64,000 bases of DNA from Fuscibacter oryzae (GTDB taxonomy: Bacteria; Pseudomonadota; Alphaproteobacteria; Rhodobacterales; Rhodobacteraceae): assembly GCF_016765795.1 (NCBI RefSeq), contig NZ_JAESVP010000009.1, positions 1 through 64,000 of the forward strand. The letters are read 5' to 3'. A model generated the notes under the pieces. The model did not search any database. It saw only the letters and a list, made by a program, of their open reading frames with translations, and was not told the origin of the DNA. A program made the position numbers and the translations under genes. This document shows, one piece after another, positions 49,526-59,302 of the stretch (its first letter is position 1; every line of letters starts with the position of its first letter).

Positions 49526-51453
49526 ATCGCGCGTTTCTGGAATCCTATAACCGAGAGCTTGCGCTGCTGTACGAGGGCGCGAAAGAGTTTGCCGAGGATT
49601 ACCCCGGCATCGCCGAACGTCTGGGCGGGCTGACGCAGGACAACCTTGATCCCGCCATCGCGGGTCTGCTGGAAGGGGCGGCCTTCATGGCCGCCCGGGT
49701 TCAGTTGAAACTGGATACCGAGTTCGAGACTTTTACCAACGAACTGCTGGATCAGTTGCTGCCCAATTTCATGGCCCCCACCCCTTCGGCGGTGATGGTG
49801 CAGGCCGATCCGAATTTTGCCGATGAAGAGCTGGAAAAGGGCAAATCCTATGCCCCCGGCAGTTATATCGACGCCCGCTATCTGGACCGCGATCAACGCA
49901 TTTCCTGCCGGTTCCGCCTGTCTTCGGCGCTGCATCTGTGGCCCTTGCAGCTAACTCAGGCCCGTGTGGTTTCCGGGGCCACCGCCTTTCAGGCCATGGG
50001 GCTGGATGTAACAGCGGGCACCGGCGGCGGCATCATCCTGAACCTGCAACGCCCCAGCGCCAGCAAGGCGGGCAAGCCAAAGCTGGTGTCTGCCATTCAG
50101 GCCGACAGCCTGCCGTTCCATCTGGTCGGCGACATGGCCGAGATGGTGGCGCTTTATGAACAGATGTTCGCCAACGTCACCCGCATCACCCTGCGCTATC
50201 TGGATGCGCGAGGCGATCCGGTCTTTGTGCCGCTGCCCTTGAACTGCATTGAACAGATCGGGTTTGATGAGGATGAGGCGATCTTTGCTGAAGATACCCG
50301 CACCTTTCGCGGCTTTACCCTGCTGCGCGAATTCTTCCTGTTCCCGCAGAAATTCCTTGGCTTTCGCCTGACCGGGCTATCTCAAGTGCTGCCGCGCGTC
50401 GCCGCCCCCGCCTTTGATCTGCTGATTGAAATGTCGCAGGTCCGGCCTGCCCTGCCGCCCCGCATCACGGCCGAGAATTTCCGCCTGTTCACCGCCCCTG
50501 CCGTGAACCTGTTCGAAGAAAACTGCTCGACCACCCGCAGCGACACCCTCCGCCATGAATATCTGGTGCAGGCCGACAGCAGCCCCTCCTCGCATTACGA
50601 AGTGCATCGCGTGCGCGAGGTGTTCGCCTTTTTCACCGATGTGAAAACCAAGGTGCCGGTGCATCCGCTGTACGGCCTACCGAACGACGCCCTGCAACCG
50701 CGAGAGGCGCTGTATTACACCACCCGCCAGCGCCCCCGCCGCCTGAACGCCAAGGAACGGCGGTTCGGCAAGGCCCAAGGCTACACCGGCACCGAAACCT
50801 TCGTGTCGATCTACGAACCGGGGCACCTGGACAGTGAGGAACGGGTCAAGCGCTTGCAGGTGAAACTGCTATGCTCCAACCGCCATCTGCCGCAATTCCT
50901 GCCCATCGCCCAAGGCGGAGCCGATTTCCGCATGAACGACGACACGGCGCTGCCCCTGCGCTGCATCGCCGGGCCGACCGCCCCGCGCGAAAGCGTGACA
51001 GAGCTGGACAAAAACGCCGCCCACCGCGCCCATACCGGCCCCGTTGGTTGGCGGATTTTGTCGTATCTGTCGCTCAGCTACCTTGGCCTCGACAACCGGG
51101 GGGCCAAAGATCAGGGCGCAGCGCTGCGCGAAATGCTGGCGCTGTTTGCCGATCTGTCGGCGCAGGTCACCGAGCGTCAGTTGCAGGGCCTGAAATTGGT
51201 CAGCGCCCGCCCCGTCACCCGCACCATTCGCCGCGGTGGCGGCTATCATGCCGCGCGGGGCACCGAGGTGACGATCACCTTTGACGAAAAATCCTTTGAA
51301 GGATCTGGCATCTTCTTGCTGGGTGCGGTGCTGGACAGGTTCATTTCAGAATACGCCTCGATCAACAGCTTTACCCAGGTCGCGATCCGGTCGGAACAGC
51401 GCGGGCTGGTCAAGGTCTGGCCGCCCCGCACCGGGCAGGGGCCGCTGCTATGA
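49522..51453 (+). CDS. tssF: T6SS baseplate protein TssF
   Basis: This 643-residue protein is TssF (MNRAFLESYNRELALLYEGAKEFAEDYPG opening, with LDTEFETFTNELLDQLLPN and the C-terminal GSGIFLLGAVLDRFISEYASINSF segment). TssF is a gp6-like wedge protein of the baseplate complex with TssG, TssE and TssK. It overlaps both tssE and tssG by four bases, so the three are translated as a unit. Length is normal. Confidence 0.96.
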   Translation: MNRAFLESYNRELALLYEGAKEFAEDYPGIAERLGGLTQDNLDPAIAGLLEGAAFMAARVQLKLDTEFETFTNELLDQLLPNFMAPTPSAVMVQADPNFADEELEKGKSYAPGSYIDARYLDRDQRISCRFRLSSALHLWPLQLTQARVVSGATAFQAMGLDVTAGTGGGIILNLQRPSASKAGKPKLVSAIQADSLPFHLVGDMAEMVALYEQMFANVTRITLRYLDARGDPVFVPLPLNCIEQIGFDEDEAIFAEDTRTFRGFTLLREFFLFPQKFLGFRLTGLSQVLPRVAAPAFDLLIEMSQVRPALPPRITAENFRLFTAPAVNLFEENCSTTRSDTLRHEYLVQADSSPSSHYEVHRVREVFAFFTDVKTKVPVHPLYGLPNDALQPREALYYTTRQRPRRLNAKERRFGKAQGYTGTETFVSIYEPGHLDSEERVKRLQVKLLCSNRHLPQFLPIAQGGADFRMNDDTALPLRCIAGPTAPRESVTELDKNAAHRAHTGPVGWRILSYLSLSYLGLDNRGAKDQGAALREMLALFADLSAQVTERQLQGLKLVSARPVTRTIRRGGGYHAARGTEVTITFDEKSFEGSGIFLLGAVLDRFISEYASINSFTQVAIRSEQRGLVKVWPPRTGQGPLL

Positions 51454-52445
51454 CCAACCGCCGCCGCGCCCTGATAGACGACCCGACCCAGTTCGGCTTT
51501 CTGTCCCTGATGCGCGAGGTGGAGCGTGCGAACCCCGCCCTGCCCCGTATCGGCCGCAACCGGACGCTCAGGGAAGAGGCGGTGCGGCTGGGCCAGGAAC
51601 CGTTTCAGGCCTTCCCGGCGCAAAACGTCAGCCAGGTGCAGGACCGGGGCGACGGAAAACTGCGCGTGCGGTCGAACTTTCTTGGCTATTTCGGCCCGCA
51701 GGGGGCGCTGCCGCTGAACATCACCGCCGAGGTGCAGCAGTGGTATATGTATGGTGACGATGCCTTCATTCGTCTGACCGACATCTTCACCAACCGCTTT
51801 CAGCAACTTTTCTTCCGCGCCTGGTCGGATGCGCGCGGCATCACTCAGTTTGACCGCCCCGATGATGACCGCTTTCAAACCTATGTCGGCGCAGCACTTG
51901 GCCATGGCTCACCTGCCTTGCGTCATCGCGGGAGGGTGTCGGAAACCGCCTGGCTGCCTTTGGCCGGGGTGGCAATGGGGCGGGTCAAATCTGCCGTCAG
52001 GCTGCGTCAGGTACTGCAATCCTTGTGCCGGGTGGAAATCACCATCGAGGAAAACATCCCCTCTTGGCTGGTGTTCGAACCGGGTGATCTGACGCAGATG
52101 GGCCGGTCGGGTGCCACCTTGGGCATGGATTGCCGGCTAGGCGCACGCGTGCAAAGCGTGAACGACAAAATCCGCATTGCGGTGCGCACCGAAAGTCTGG
52201 CTGAATATCAAAGTTTTCTGCCCGGCGGCCCCAATTTCGCCAAGCTGACCGAGATGATCTTCTGGTATCTTGGCCATGAGGTCGAGGTCGAGATTTCGCC
52301 CGCCCTGCCCGCCACCGAAGTGCGCGGCATGGCCTTGGGCAAGTCAGGTGCCTTGGGCTGGACGGGCTGGATCGCGCCCACCCCTGCCAAGCCCGACACC
52401 TACCGCAGCGATGCGGTGTTTTCGTCCGAACACCGGACAGGGTGA
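51450..52445 (+). CDS. tssG: T6SS baseplate protein TssG
   Basis: This 331-residue protein is TssG: LMREVERANPALPRIGRN-type opening, SQVQDRGDGKLRVRSNFLGYFG, GALPLNITAEVQQW and the family C terminus with LGWTGWI. It completes the baseplate wedge with TssF. Four-base overlap with tssF gives translational coupling. After it, 41 bp precede tssH. Confidence 0.96.
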   Translation: MTNRRRALIDDPTQFGFLSLMREVERANPALPRIGRNRTLREEAVRLGQEPFQAFPAQNVSQVQDRGDGKLRVRSNFLGYFGPQGALPLNITAEVQQWYMYGDDAFIRLTDIFTNRFQQLFFRAWSDARGITQFDRPDDDRFQTYVGAALGHGSPALRHRGRVSETAWLPLAGVAMGRVKSAVRLRQVLQSLCRVEITIEENIPSWLVFEPGDLTQMGRSGATLGMDCRLGARVQSVNDKIRIAVRTESLAEYQSFLPGGPNFAKLTEMIFWYLGHEVEVEISPALPATEVRGMALGKSGALGWTGWIAPTPAKPDTYRSDAVFSSEHRTG

Positions 52446-52486
52446 TGTGATGGGTGGGGCAGTTTTTTAGCACAAAGGATTGGGAA

Positions 52487-55150
52487 ATGGCCGATATCAG
52501 TCTTGAAACAGTCGCCGGAAAACTGAACCGCGTCGGATACGATGCCTTTCTGCAATCGCTGCGCCACGCGCGAAGCGAGGGAAACCGCAACGTGGAACTG
52601 TCGCACTGGCTGTTCCACATCCTGCAAAACCCGAAATCCGACATTGCGGTGACGCTGGCCCATTTCAAGCTGGATACCGCCAAGGCCCAGAAAGACTTGG
52701 GCGCGGTGATCGACGGTCTGCGCAAGAACGCGACCGAAATGCCCCAGATCAGCGAGCAGTTGACTGATGTGCTGGACCGTGGCTGGCACTACGCCACGTT
52801 GATGTTCGGCGAGGCGATGATCCGCACCGGCCATATTCTGGTGGCAGCCCTGAAGAACACCACGCTGCGCCGTGATCTGGTGCAGATGTCAAAGGTCTTC
52901 GGCGAAATCAACGTCGATACCCTGGCGAATGAGGCGCGCACCGCCTGGGCCGATAGTGACGAAGACGACATGCGCCCGATGGATGGCTCTGGCATCGGCC
53001 AGACCTCGGGTTCGGCTGCCGCCCCCGGTCAGGGCAGCACGGCCTTGGGGCGTTTTGCGGTCGATATGACGGCCCAGGCCACGGGCGGCAAGATGGACCC
53101 GATTGTTGGCCGCGATGATGAGATTCGCCAGATCATCGACATTCTGCTGCGCCGCCGCCAGAACAACCCGATCCTGACGGGTGAGGCGGGCGTGGGCAAA
53201 ACCGCTGTCGTCGAAGGCTTTGCCCAGCGCCTTGCCGCGAACGAGGTGCCGCCCAAGCTGCAAGGCACCAAGCTGTTCATGCTGGACCTTGGGCTGATGC
53301 AGGCGGGCGCATCCATGAAGGGTGAGTTTGAACAGCGCCTGCGCAGCGTGATTGACGAGGTGCAGAATTCGCCCACCCCGATCATCCTGTTCATCGACGA
53401 GATTCACACCCTGATGGGGGCCGGGGGCGCTGCGGGCACCGGCGATGCCGCAAACCTGCTGAAACCGGCGCTGGCGCGCGGCACGTTGCGCACCATCGGG
53501 GCCACCACCTGGATGGAATACGCCAAGTATTTCGAGAAAGACCCGGCGATGACCCGGCGCTTTCAGCCGGTGATGGTGGACGAGCCCACCATCGACCGCG
53601 CCTGCTATATGCTGCGCGGCATTCTTGGCCCGATGGAGGCGCATCACGGCATCCGCATCTCGGATGAGGCGGTGGTTGCGGCGGTCAACCTGTCGGCCCG
53701 CTATCTGCCCTCACGCCAACTGCCGGACAAGGCGGTCAGCCTGCTGGACACCGCCTGCGCGCGGGTGGCGATCAGCCAATCCACGGTTCCGGCCTCGATT
53801 CAGGACAGCAAGGCCAAGATTGCGGGCCTTGAAACCGAACTCGCTGCCAAGGAACGGCAGGCGGACTTGGGCGAGGATGCCGGGCCGCGCGTGGCCGAAA
53901 TCCACGACCTGCTGGCCAAGGAGCGGGATACGCTGGCCCAGCTGGAAGCTGACTACACCGAGGAGAAGGCGCTGGTTGATCAGCTGCTGGACCTATGGAA
54001 GCAGATCGGGCTTGGGGCCAAGACCGAAGGCGCGGTAACGCCTGATCAGGTGGAAGGCGAACCCGAAAACCTGCGCCCGCAGGCGATGGAAAGCGTGAAA
54101 CGCCTGCAAGCGCGCAAACCCGATGACCGCAAGATCTATGCCCATGTCGATGCGCAGGCCGTGGCGGCGGTGATTTCCGACTGGACCGGCATTCCCGCAG
54201 GCAAGATGGTCTCGGATGAATTGCAGGCCATCCTGACCCTTGCCGACCGGCTGAAGGAACGGGTGATCGGGCAGGATCATGGGCTGGAAATGATCGCCAC
54301 GCGGGTGCAGACCGCATCGGCGAAACTGGCCAACCCCAACAAGCCAATCGGCGTTTTCATGCTGTGCGGCCCGTCGGGTGTGGGCAAGACCGAAACCGCG
54401 CTGGCGCTGGCCGAGGCGGTTTACGGCGGTGAGCAGAACATCATCACCATCAACATGAGCGAGTTTCAGGAGGCGCATACCGTTTCCCTCTTGAAAGGTG
54501 CCCCCCCCGGCTATGTCGGCTATGGCGAGGGCGGGCGGCTGACCGAGGCCGTGCGCCGCAAGCCCTATTCCGTTGTGCTGCTGGATGAGGTGGAAAAGGC
54601 CCATTCCGACGTGCATGAGCTGTTCTTTCAGGTGTTCGACAAGGGCATCATGGAGGATGGATCGGGCCGCCAGATCAACTTCAAGAACACGCTGATCCTG
54701 CTCACCTCGAATGTCGGCACCGATGTGATCATGGATATGGCCGACAAGGGCGAGACGAAGCCCGATGTCGAGGTGCTGGAAGAGGCGATGAAGCCGCACC
54801 TTCTGCGCGTCTTCCCGCCCGCTCTGCTGGGCCGGATCGTGACGATCCCCTATTTCCCACTATCGACCGAGGTTCTAGGCGGCATCACCAAGCTGAAACT
54901 GAACTCTATCGTCAAGCGGATGAAGGAAAACCATGGCGCGGCGATGAGTGTCTCGCCCGAGGTCACCGCCCATATCGTGGACCAATGCCGCGACCCCGAT
55001 TCCGGTGGGCGGATGGTGGACAACATCATTTCAAACACCATCCTGCCGGCGCTGTCGCGCGAGGTGCTGGACCGTATGGTCAAGCAGACGCCGATGGCGC
55101 GGGTCGAACTGGTGATGAAAGACGGCCAGATCGGGTATGATTTCGCCTGA
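52487..55150 (+). CDS. tssH: T6SS sheath-recycling ATPase TssH (ClpV)
   Basis: This 887-residue AAA+ protein is ClpV: N-terminal Clp_N domain (1-150, which binds TssC), AAA1 with Walker A GEAGVGKT (232-239) and FIDEIHTLMGAGG, a middle coiled region (about 440-520), AAA2 with Walker A GPSGVGKT (628-635) and VVLLDEVEKAHSDVHELFF, and the ClpB C domain. It strips contracted sheaths so that TssBC can be reused. The start at 52487 gives the usual N terminus; an in-frame ATG at 52454 would add 11 residues. It ends the T6SS gene run, and a hairpin follows. Confidence 0.97.
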   Translation: MADISLETVAGKLNRVGYDAFLQSLRHARSEGNRNVELSHWLFHILQNPKSDIAVTLAHFKLDTAKAQKDLGAVIDGLRKNATEMPQISEQLTDVLDRGWHYATLMFGEAMIRTGHILVAALKNTTLRRDLVQMSKVFGEINVDTLANEARTAWADSDEDDMRPMDGSGIGQTSGSAAAPGQGSTALGRFAVDMTAQATGGKMDPIVGRDDEIRQIIDILLRRRQNNPILTGEAGVGKTAVVEGFAQRLAANEVPPKLQGTKLFMLDLGLMQAGASMKGEFEQRLRSVIDEVQNSPTPIILFIDEIHTLMGAGGAAGTGDAANLLKPALARGTLRTIGATTWMEYAKYFEKDPAMTRRFQPVMVDEPTIDRACYMLRGILGPMEAHHGIRISDEAVVAAVNLSARYLPSRQLPDKAVSLLDTACARVAISQSTVPASIQDSKAKIAGLETELAAKERQADLGEDAGPRVAEIHDLLAKERDTLAQLEADYTEEKALVDQLLDLWKQIGLGAKTEGAVTPDQVEGEPENLRPQAMESVKRLQARKPDDRKIYAHVDAQAVAAVISDWTGIPAGKMVSDELQAILTLADRLKERVIGQDHGLEMIATRVQTASAKLANPNKPIGVFMLCGPSGVGKTETALALAEAVYGGEQNIITINMSEFQEAHTVSLLKGAPPGYVGYGEGGRLTEAVRRKPYSVVLLDEVEKAHSDVHELFFQVFDKGIMEDGSGRQINFKNTLILLTSNVGTDVIMDMADKGETKPDVEVLEEAMKPHLLRVFPPALLGRIVTIPYFPLSTEVLGGITKLKLNSIVKRMKENHGAAMSVSPEVTAHIVDQCRDPDSGGRMVDNIISNTILPALSREVLDRMVKQTPMARVELVMKDGQIGYDFA

Positions 55151-55176
55151 CCTCGATTGCTTCAAAGAAATCGGAT

Positions 55177-55196
55177 CGGAGCCTTTGCAGGCTCCG
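55177..55196. terminator. Hairpin between convergent tssH and the M23/SLT gene
   Basis: CGGAGCC and GGCTCCG form a 7-bp stem around TTTGCA in the 48-bp gap. The T-run is poor; it may end both transcripts weakly. Confidence 0.5.
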
Positions 55197-55198
55197 GT

Positions 55199-57514
55199 TC
55201 ACGTCGCGGCCAACAGCACCTCGATCACCTTCTGATAGGCCAGCACATCGGGTGGCAGCGGCGGCGCGACGGCCACCGCCCCGCCCTTGCCGCTCATCTT
55301 CAACTCGGCCCATTCCTTGACATAGGCGATGGTGCGCCCTTTCAGGAACGGGTTGGCATTGACCACGCCTGCCCCCATCACATCGGCGACCAACTGGTCA
55401 TCCTGCGCCGACAGCACCACATCGGCCCCCCCCGCCCCAAGGAAGTGGCACAGGTATAGCCGCCCGGCGGTGATCTGATGGCCCCGGTTGCGCAGATAGG
55501 CCTCGCCTTCCCGCGCAAGATTGGTGACCATCTCACGGCTAAGCGTCGGGTCGGTGCGCAGGGCCAGCAGGTCCTGTCGGCTCATTGTGCTGGCAAGGTC
55601 GGGGCGATACTGGTTCATCATCCGAATCCATGTGCTTTCAATGAACTGGCCCAGCCCGACAGCGGTAGACAAGGGGTTTGCCGCATCGGCCTTGCCGCCG
55701 GATTCGACGCGGATGATCTGATCAACCATGGTTTCCACCGGCGACCCGGCACCACCCGCCGCCACCACGGCATCGGCGGCAAAGGGATCAATCGGCTGCC
55801 CGCCTGCGTAAAGCTCAAAATGCAGATGGGGTCCGGTCGATTGGCCGGTGGTGCCGACATAACCGATCAATTGCCCCGCCGCCACCGCCTGCCCCGCCTT
55901 CAAGCCATCGGCAAAGCGCGACAGATGGGCATAGCGAGTCTCGGTGCCATCGGCATCGGTGATCTTGACCAGATTGCCATAGGTGCCGCCGTCGCTGGCG
56001 AAATTCACCGTCCCGGCAAAGGCGGCCACCACCGGCGTGCCAACGGGTGCGGCCCAGTCGGTGCCCTTGTGCAGCTTGACTACATGCAAAATGGGGTGCA
56101 TCCGCGGCCCGAAGCGAGAGGTCATCACCCCCGCCGTCGGCGTCACCATCCCGGCGCGCATCGCCCCGCCGCCGCCAGCACCGGCCCCCCCGCTGCCCTG
56201 CCCGAAACAGGCATAGTCCTGCGCGCCGACCGGGCGATAGACGTGGCAGCGCAGGTCACGTCCCTCGCCCTTGATCGCGGCGTAAAGCACCTGCCCCGGC
56301 CCCGGACCTTCGCCGCCCGCATCAGGGGCGTAAAGAAGGGTCATCTGGTCGCCGGGGGCGGCAAAACTTTCCATGTCCCATGACTGGCTCAGCATCACGA
56401 TGGTTTCCGCAACCACGGCCGAGGGAACACCATTGCGGATCGCCGCCGAATAGAACGCATCCAGCAGGCGGTATTTGCGGCCAATATCGGCGCTGGCCAC
56501 AGCATCTTCGCCCGCAAAGCTGAACAGGTCTTCGTCAACCCAAGGGTCCGCCGCCTCGACCACATGGCCATCGTCGTCAAGGCCAAGGCTGCCGGCATAG
56601 CTGTCGCGGGTGTAAAGCGAAAGTTGGACCGGCACTTTCACGCCCGCCCGCGTGGTCAGCCGGAACGCCAGAATATGCCCCGGCACCAGCGCCGCGATGT
56701 CGGGCACCACCAGCTTGCCCTCCTCGGCAAAGCGTTCCGCTGCGGCCTTGTCGGCCCCGTGATCAACCATCAGTTGCACCAGATCGCCCGGCTCTTTCAT
56801 CCGCAGGATCACATCTTCAAACGCCGCCGCGCGGGTCTTTTCGGGCTGGATATAGGCAACGCTGGTGGTGTCCTCGATCCGGGTCCGGGTAAAAGTGTCG
56901 GGCTGGCCAGCGCTGGAAACCCCCGCAATATCGCTTCCCCAACTGGCATCTTCGCCCGCCGCGACCACTTCGGTCTGCACAGGGGTTGTTGCATCCGCCT
57001 GCAGCACGGGGGCGGGCACAGAGAGCGGGGCCACCGGGGCCTGCACCTTCACGTCGCGCTGCGCATTGAAGAATGCGAAATCCTCGCGGCTGGAGGGAAG
57101 GGTGGTGATCAGCCGTTCCTCGGTGGTGATCATCGCATCGGTCAGCAGAACCAGATCGCCCCCGGCGCGGTCGGGCGGCACCTCGGCCGGGCGCGGCATT
57201 TCCTTACGGTGATCGCCCGCGCCAGAGGTGTCGAAATGGAGCGTCATCGGATCGCCCGGCAGATCGATGAAGGCCGAGGTATAGGCGGCGGCGGCATCCA
57301 TCACCACGCCTTCGTCCTGCACCCCGTCATTCTCGGCGACCTCTTTCGCCGTCGGATGCCCGAACCGCAGGATACCGCCAAAGTACAGCCCCGTTCCCAG
57401 ACCCGCGACGCCCAAGCCGACGCCCCCCCACAGGATCAGCGGCACCAGCCAAGAGTTGCGGCGGCGCAGCTTGGCCTGCTGGCGGGCGGCTTTGAAACGG
57501 GGGTCAATTTCCAT
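55199..57514 (-). CDS. Membrane-anchored M23 endopeptidase with lytic transglycosylase domain
   Basis: This 771-residue protein has one N-terminal membrane span (about 23-50, type II orientation), a long periplasmic stalk, an M23 domain (about 460-575; metal site HKGTDWAAP and GPHLHFEL) and a C-terminal lysozyme-fold transglycosylase domain (about 590-700; catalytic Glu in IIRVESGG, then VGLGQFIESTWIRMM). It could cut both peptide and glycan bonds of the wall. Having both in one chain is uncommon. It converges with tssH, so it may clear wall material for the T6SS or act in growth. It is probably not exported as an effector because it keeps a membrane anchor. Confidence 0.85.
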   Translation of the reverse strand: MEIDPRFKAARQQAKLRRRNSWLVPLILWGGVGLGVAGLGTGLYFGGILRFGHPTAKEVAENDGVQDEGVVMDAAAAYTSAFIDLPGDPMTLHFDTSGAGDHRKEMPRPAEVPPDRAGGDLVLLTDAMITTEERLITTLPSSREDFAFFNAQRDVKVQAPVAPLSVPAPVLQADATTPVQTEVVAAGEDASWGSDIAGVSSAGQPDTFTRTRIEDTTSVAYIQPEKTRAAAFEDVILRMKEPGDLVQLMVDHGADKAAAERFAEEGKLVVPDIAALVPGHILAFRLTTRAGVKVPVQLSLYTRDSYAGSLGLDDDGHVVEAADPWVDEDLFSFAGEDAVASADIGRKYRLLDAFYSAAIRNGVPSAVVAETIVMLSQSWDMESFAAPGDQMTLLYAPDAGGEGPGPGQVLYAAIKGEGRDLRCHVYRPVGAQDYACFGQGSGGAGAGGGGAMRAGMVTPTAGVMTSRFGPRMHPILHVVKLHKGTDWAAPVGTPVVAAFAGTVNFASDGGTYGNLVKITDADGTETRYAHLSRFADGLKAGQAVAAGQLIGYVGTTGQSTGPHLHFELYAGGQPIDPFAADAVVAAGGAGSPVETMVDQIIRVESGGKADAANPLSTAVGLGQFIESTWIRMMNQYRPDLASTMSRQDLLALRTDPTLSREMVTNLAREGEAYLRNRGHQITAGRLYLCHFLGAGGADVVLSAQDDQLVADVMGAGVVNANPFLKGRTIAYVKEWAELKMSGKGGAVAVAPPLPPDVLAYQKVIEVLLAAT

Positions 57515-57532
57515 GACCGCAGCCCCACACGA

Positions 57533-59245
57533 TCAGAACGATCCGGTGATGCCGATGGTGCCCTTGGTGATCCGGGTCTTGGCGGTTTCCTGTTTTTTGC
57601 CGGTTTTCACGTTGGACTTGACCGAGGCTTTTTCGACCGGCGCGGTTTCGACCTGCGCACGCTTGCCGGTCTTCACGGCGGAAGAGGCGACGCGCGCCTC
57701 GCACACCACCTTGGTTTCACCCGATAGGGCCATGAACAAGTCGGCCGAAGGTTCAAGGCTGGTCGGCACCACATGCTTGGCCAGATAGTAAGAGGTCAGC
57801 GCCGTGCGCGATCCCTTGCCCCAATTGCCATCCACCGCCATGCGGTAGCAGCCCACCCGCAACAATTCGCCCTGAACCGACTTGGCCAGATCCAAAGGCA
57901 TGGGGGCCACCTGACCCAGCAGGCGCGGATCGATTGCCGTCAGCAGGTCGCGGCCTTCGGGCGTGTCGGCAGTCACCTCGCGGCCTTGCAGACGCGTCGG
58001 CCCGCCAAGTTCGATCTTGCGGCTGTCCCAGTCCAGCGCGGCCAGCCGGATTGCCGCCTTGCCATCAACCTCATCAGGCTTCAACGCCGGGTCAATCGCA
58101 GCAAGCACCGTCTCATCGGGCACAGGCGCATCGCCGATTGCCACGCTTTCATCGGTGACCTGCAAATCCTCCAGCGAGACCAGCGCATCGGGGACCGCCG
58201 GGGCCTTCGCCTCGGTCGGCGACTCCACGGCGGGCGCCTCGGGGGTCGGGCTGTCCAGAATGGTGGTCTCTTCGGCGACCTGTTCCAGATTGGCCTCGGC
58301 CAGCGCGATTTCCTCCTCGGCCAGCTTCAACGACCCTTGATCAAAGCCAGACTTGGCCAACAGCGCCAGAAACTGCTCACGCTCATCCGGGGCGAGCTGG
58401 GCCAAGAGTTCATAGTCCGCCTCGCTCAGTTCCTGCTTGGCGGCGGCCTCTGGCGGCACAAAATAGAACTGCTCGCGCAGGCTCGACTGGTCCCAAGGCA
58501 CCTGCCTGCGCAGGGTGGCATTCTCGACATCATTCCTGACCTCGATCATCATGTCAGAGACCGACTTGCCCTTTTCGGGCAGGTGTTTCAGCAGCGCGGT
58601 GGCAAAAGGGCTATGGTCGGCCCCCGCCACCCCATCGGCCGAAACCGCGCCGGGTGCGGTGGCAAAGGCCACAAAGGTACCAACGCCCGCCTGCACCCGC
58701 GCCAGACCGTCGGTCGCAGCGCCCGACCCGCGCACGCCTTGCGGCAGCGGGTCATTGCGGCAGGCATCCAGAAAGATCAGCGTCTGGCGATTACGGCTTT
58801 GCAGCCGGGCGATCACTGCATCCAGGCTCCAGGTTTCGCTGGTCAACCTCTCGCGGCTGTCAAGCGCGGCATCGACCGGCACCAGATAGTTTACCCCGCT
58901 AAGCTGGAACGCATGGCCCGCATAGTAGAACACCACGCTTTCCGCCCCTTCGGCCCCGACGACAAAGCTGTCCATCTGCTCCTGAAAGGCCGCCGTGCCG
59001 GTATCGGTCAGCAGCGTGACCGTAAAGCCCAGCTTTTTCAGGCCCGCCGCCACGGCCGTTGCATCGCCGACCGGGTTCTTCAGATCGGGGGCAACCGTAT
59101 AGTCGCCATTGCCAACCACCAGAGCCACCCGCTCGGCCAGCGCCGGGCCAACGCCCAGACACAGCGCCATAGTGGCGGCGCACAGGCGCAACCCCTTGGC
59201 AATCCGGCCTGATACGGCTGCGGGCATCCGAAATCCATATGTCAA
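57533..59245 (-). CDS. Secreted caspase-like (C14) protein with possible peptidoglycan-binding segment
   Basis: This 570-residue protein has a signal peptide (LCAATMALCLGVGPALA), a caspase-like domain (about 38-260; catalytic His111 in FYYAGHAFQ and Cys162 in LIFLDACRNDP), a Glu/Ala/Pro-rich linker (about 270-400) and a C-terminal PG_binding_1-like segment (VQGELLRVGCYRMAVDGNWGKG). The export signal would put it in the periplasm, where few caspase relatives are understood. Start is at 59245 or the ATG at 59227. It reads toward the M23/SLT gene with an 18-bp gap, so they form one transcript. Confidence 0.8.
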   Translation of the reverse strand: MTYGFRMPAAVSGRIAKGLRLCAATMALCLGVGPALAERVALVVGNGDYTVAPDLKNPVGDATAVAAGLKKLGFTVTLLTDTGTAAFQEQMDSFVVGAEGAESVVFYYAGHAFQLSGVNYLVPVDAALDSRERLTSETWSLDAVIARLQSRNRQTLIFLDACRNDPLPQGVRGSGAATDGLARVQAGVGTFVAFATAPGAVSADGVAGADHSPFATALLKHLPEKGKSVSDMMIEVRNDVENATLRRQVPWDQSSLREQFYFVPPEAAAKQELSEADYELLAQLAPDEREQFLALLAKSGFDQGSLKLAEEEIALAEANLEQVAEETTILDSPTPEAPAVESPTEAKAPAVPDALVSLEDLQVTDESVAIGDAPVPDETVLAAIDPALKPDEVDGKAAIRLAALDWDSRKIELGGPTRLQGREVTADTPEGRDLLTAIDPRLLGQVAPMPLDLAKSVQGELLRVGCYRMAVDGNWGKGSRTALTSYYLAKHVVPTSLEPSADLFMALSGETKVVCEARVASSAVKTGKRAQVETAPVEKASVKSNVKTGKKQETAKTRITKGTIGITGSF

Positions 59246-59302
59246 TACATGACAACTCTACCCACGGCAGAGCCGTCTGAAAAGCCTGCATATCGGAACC
59301 AA

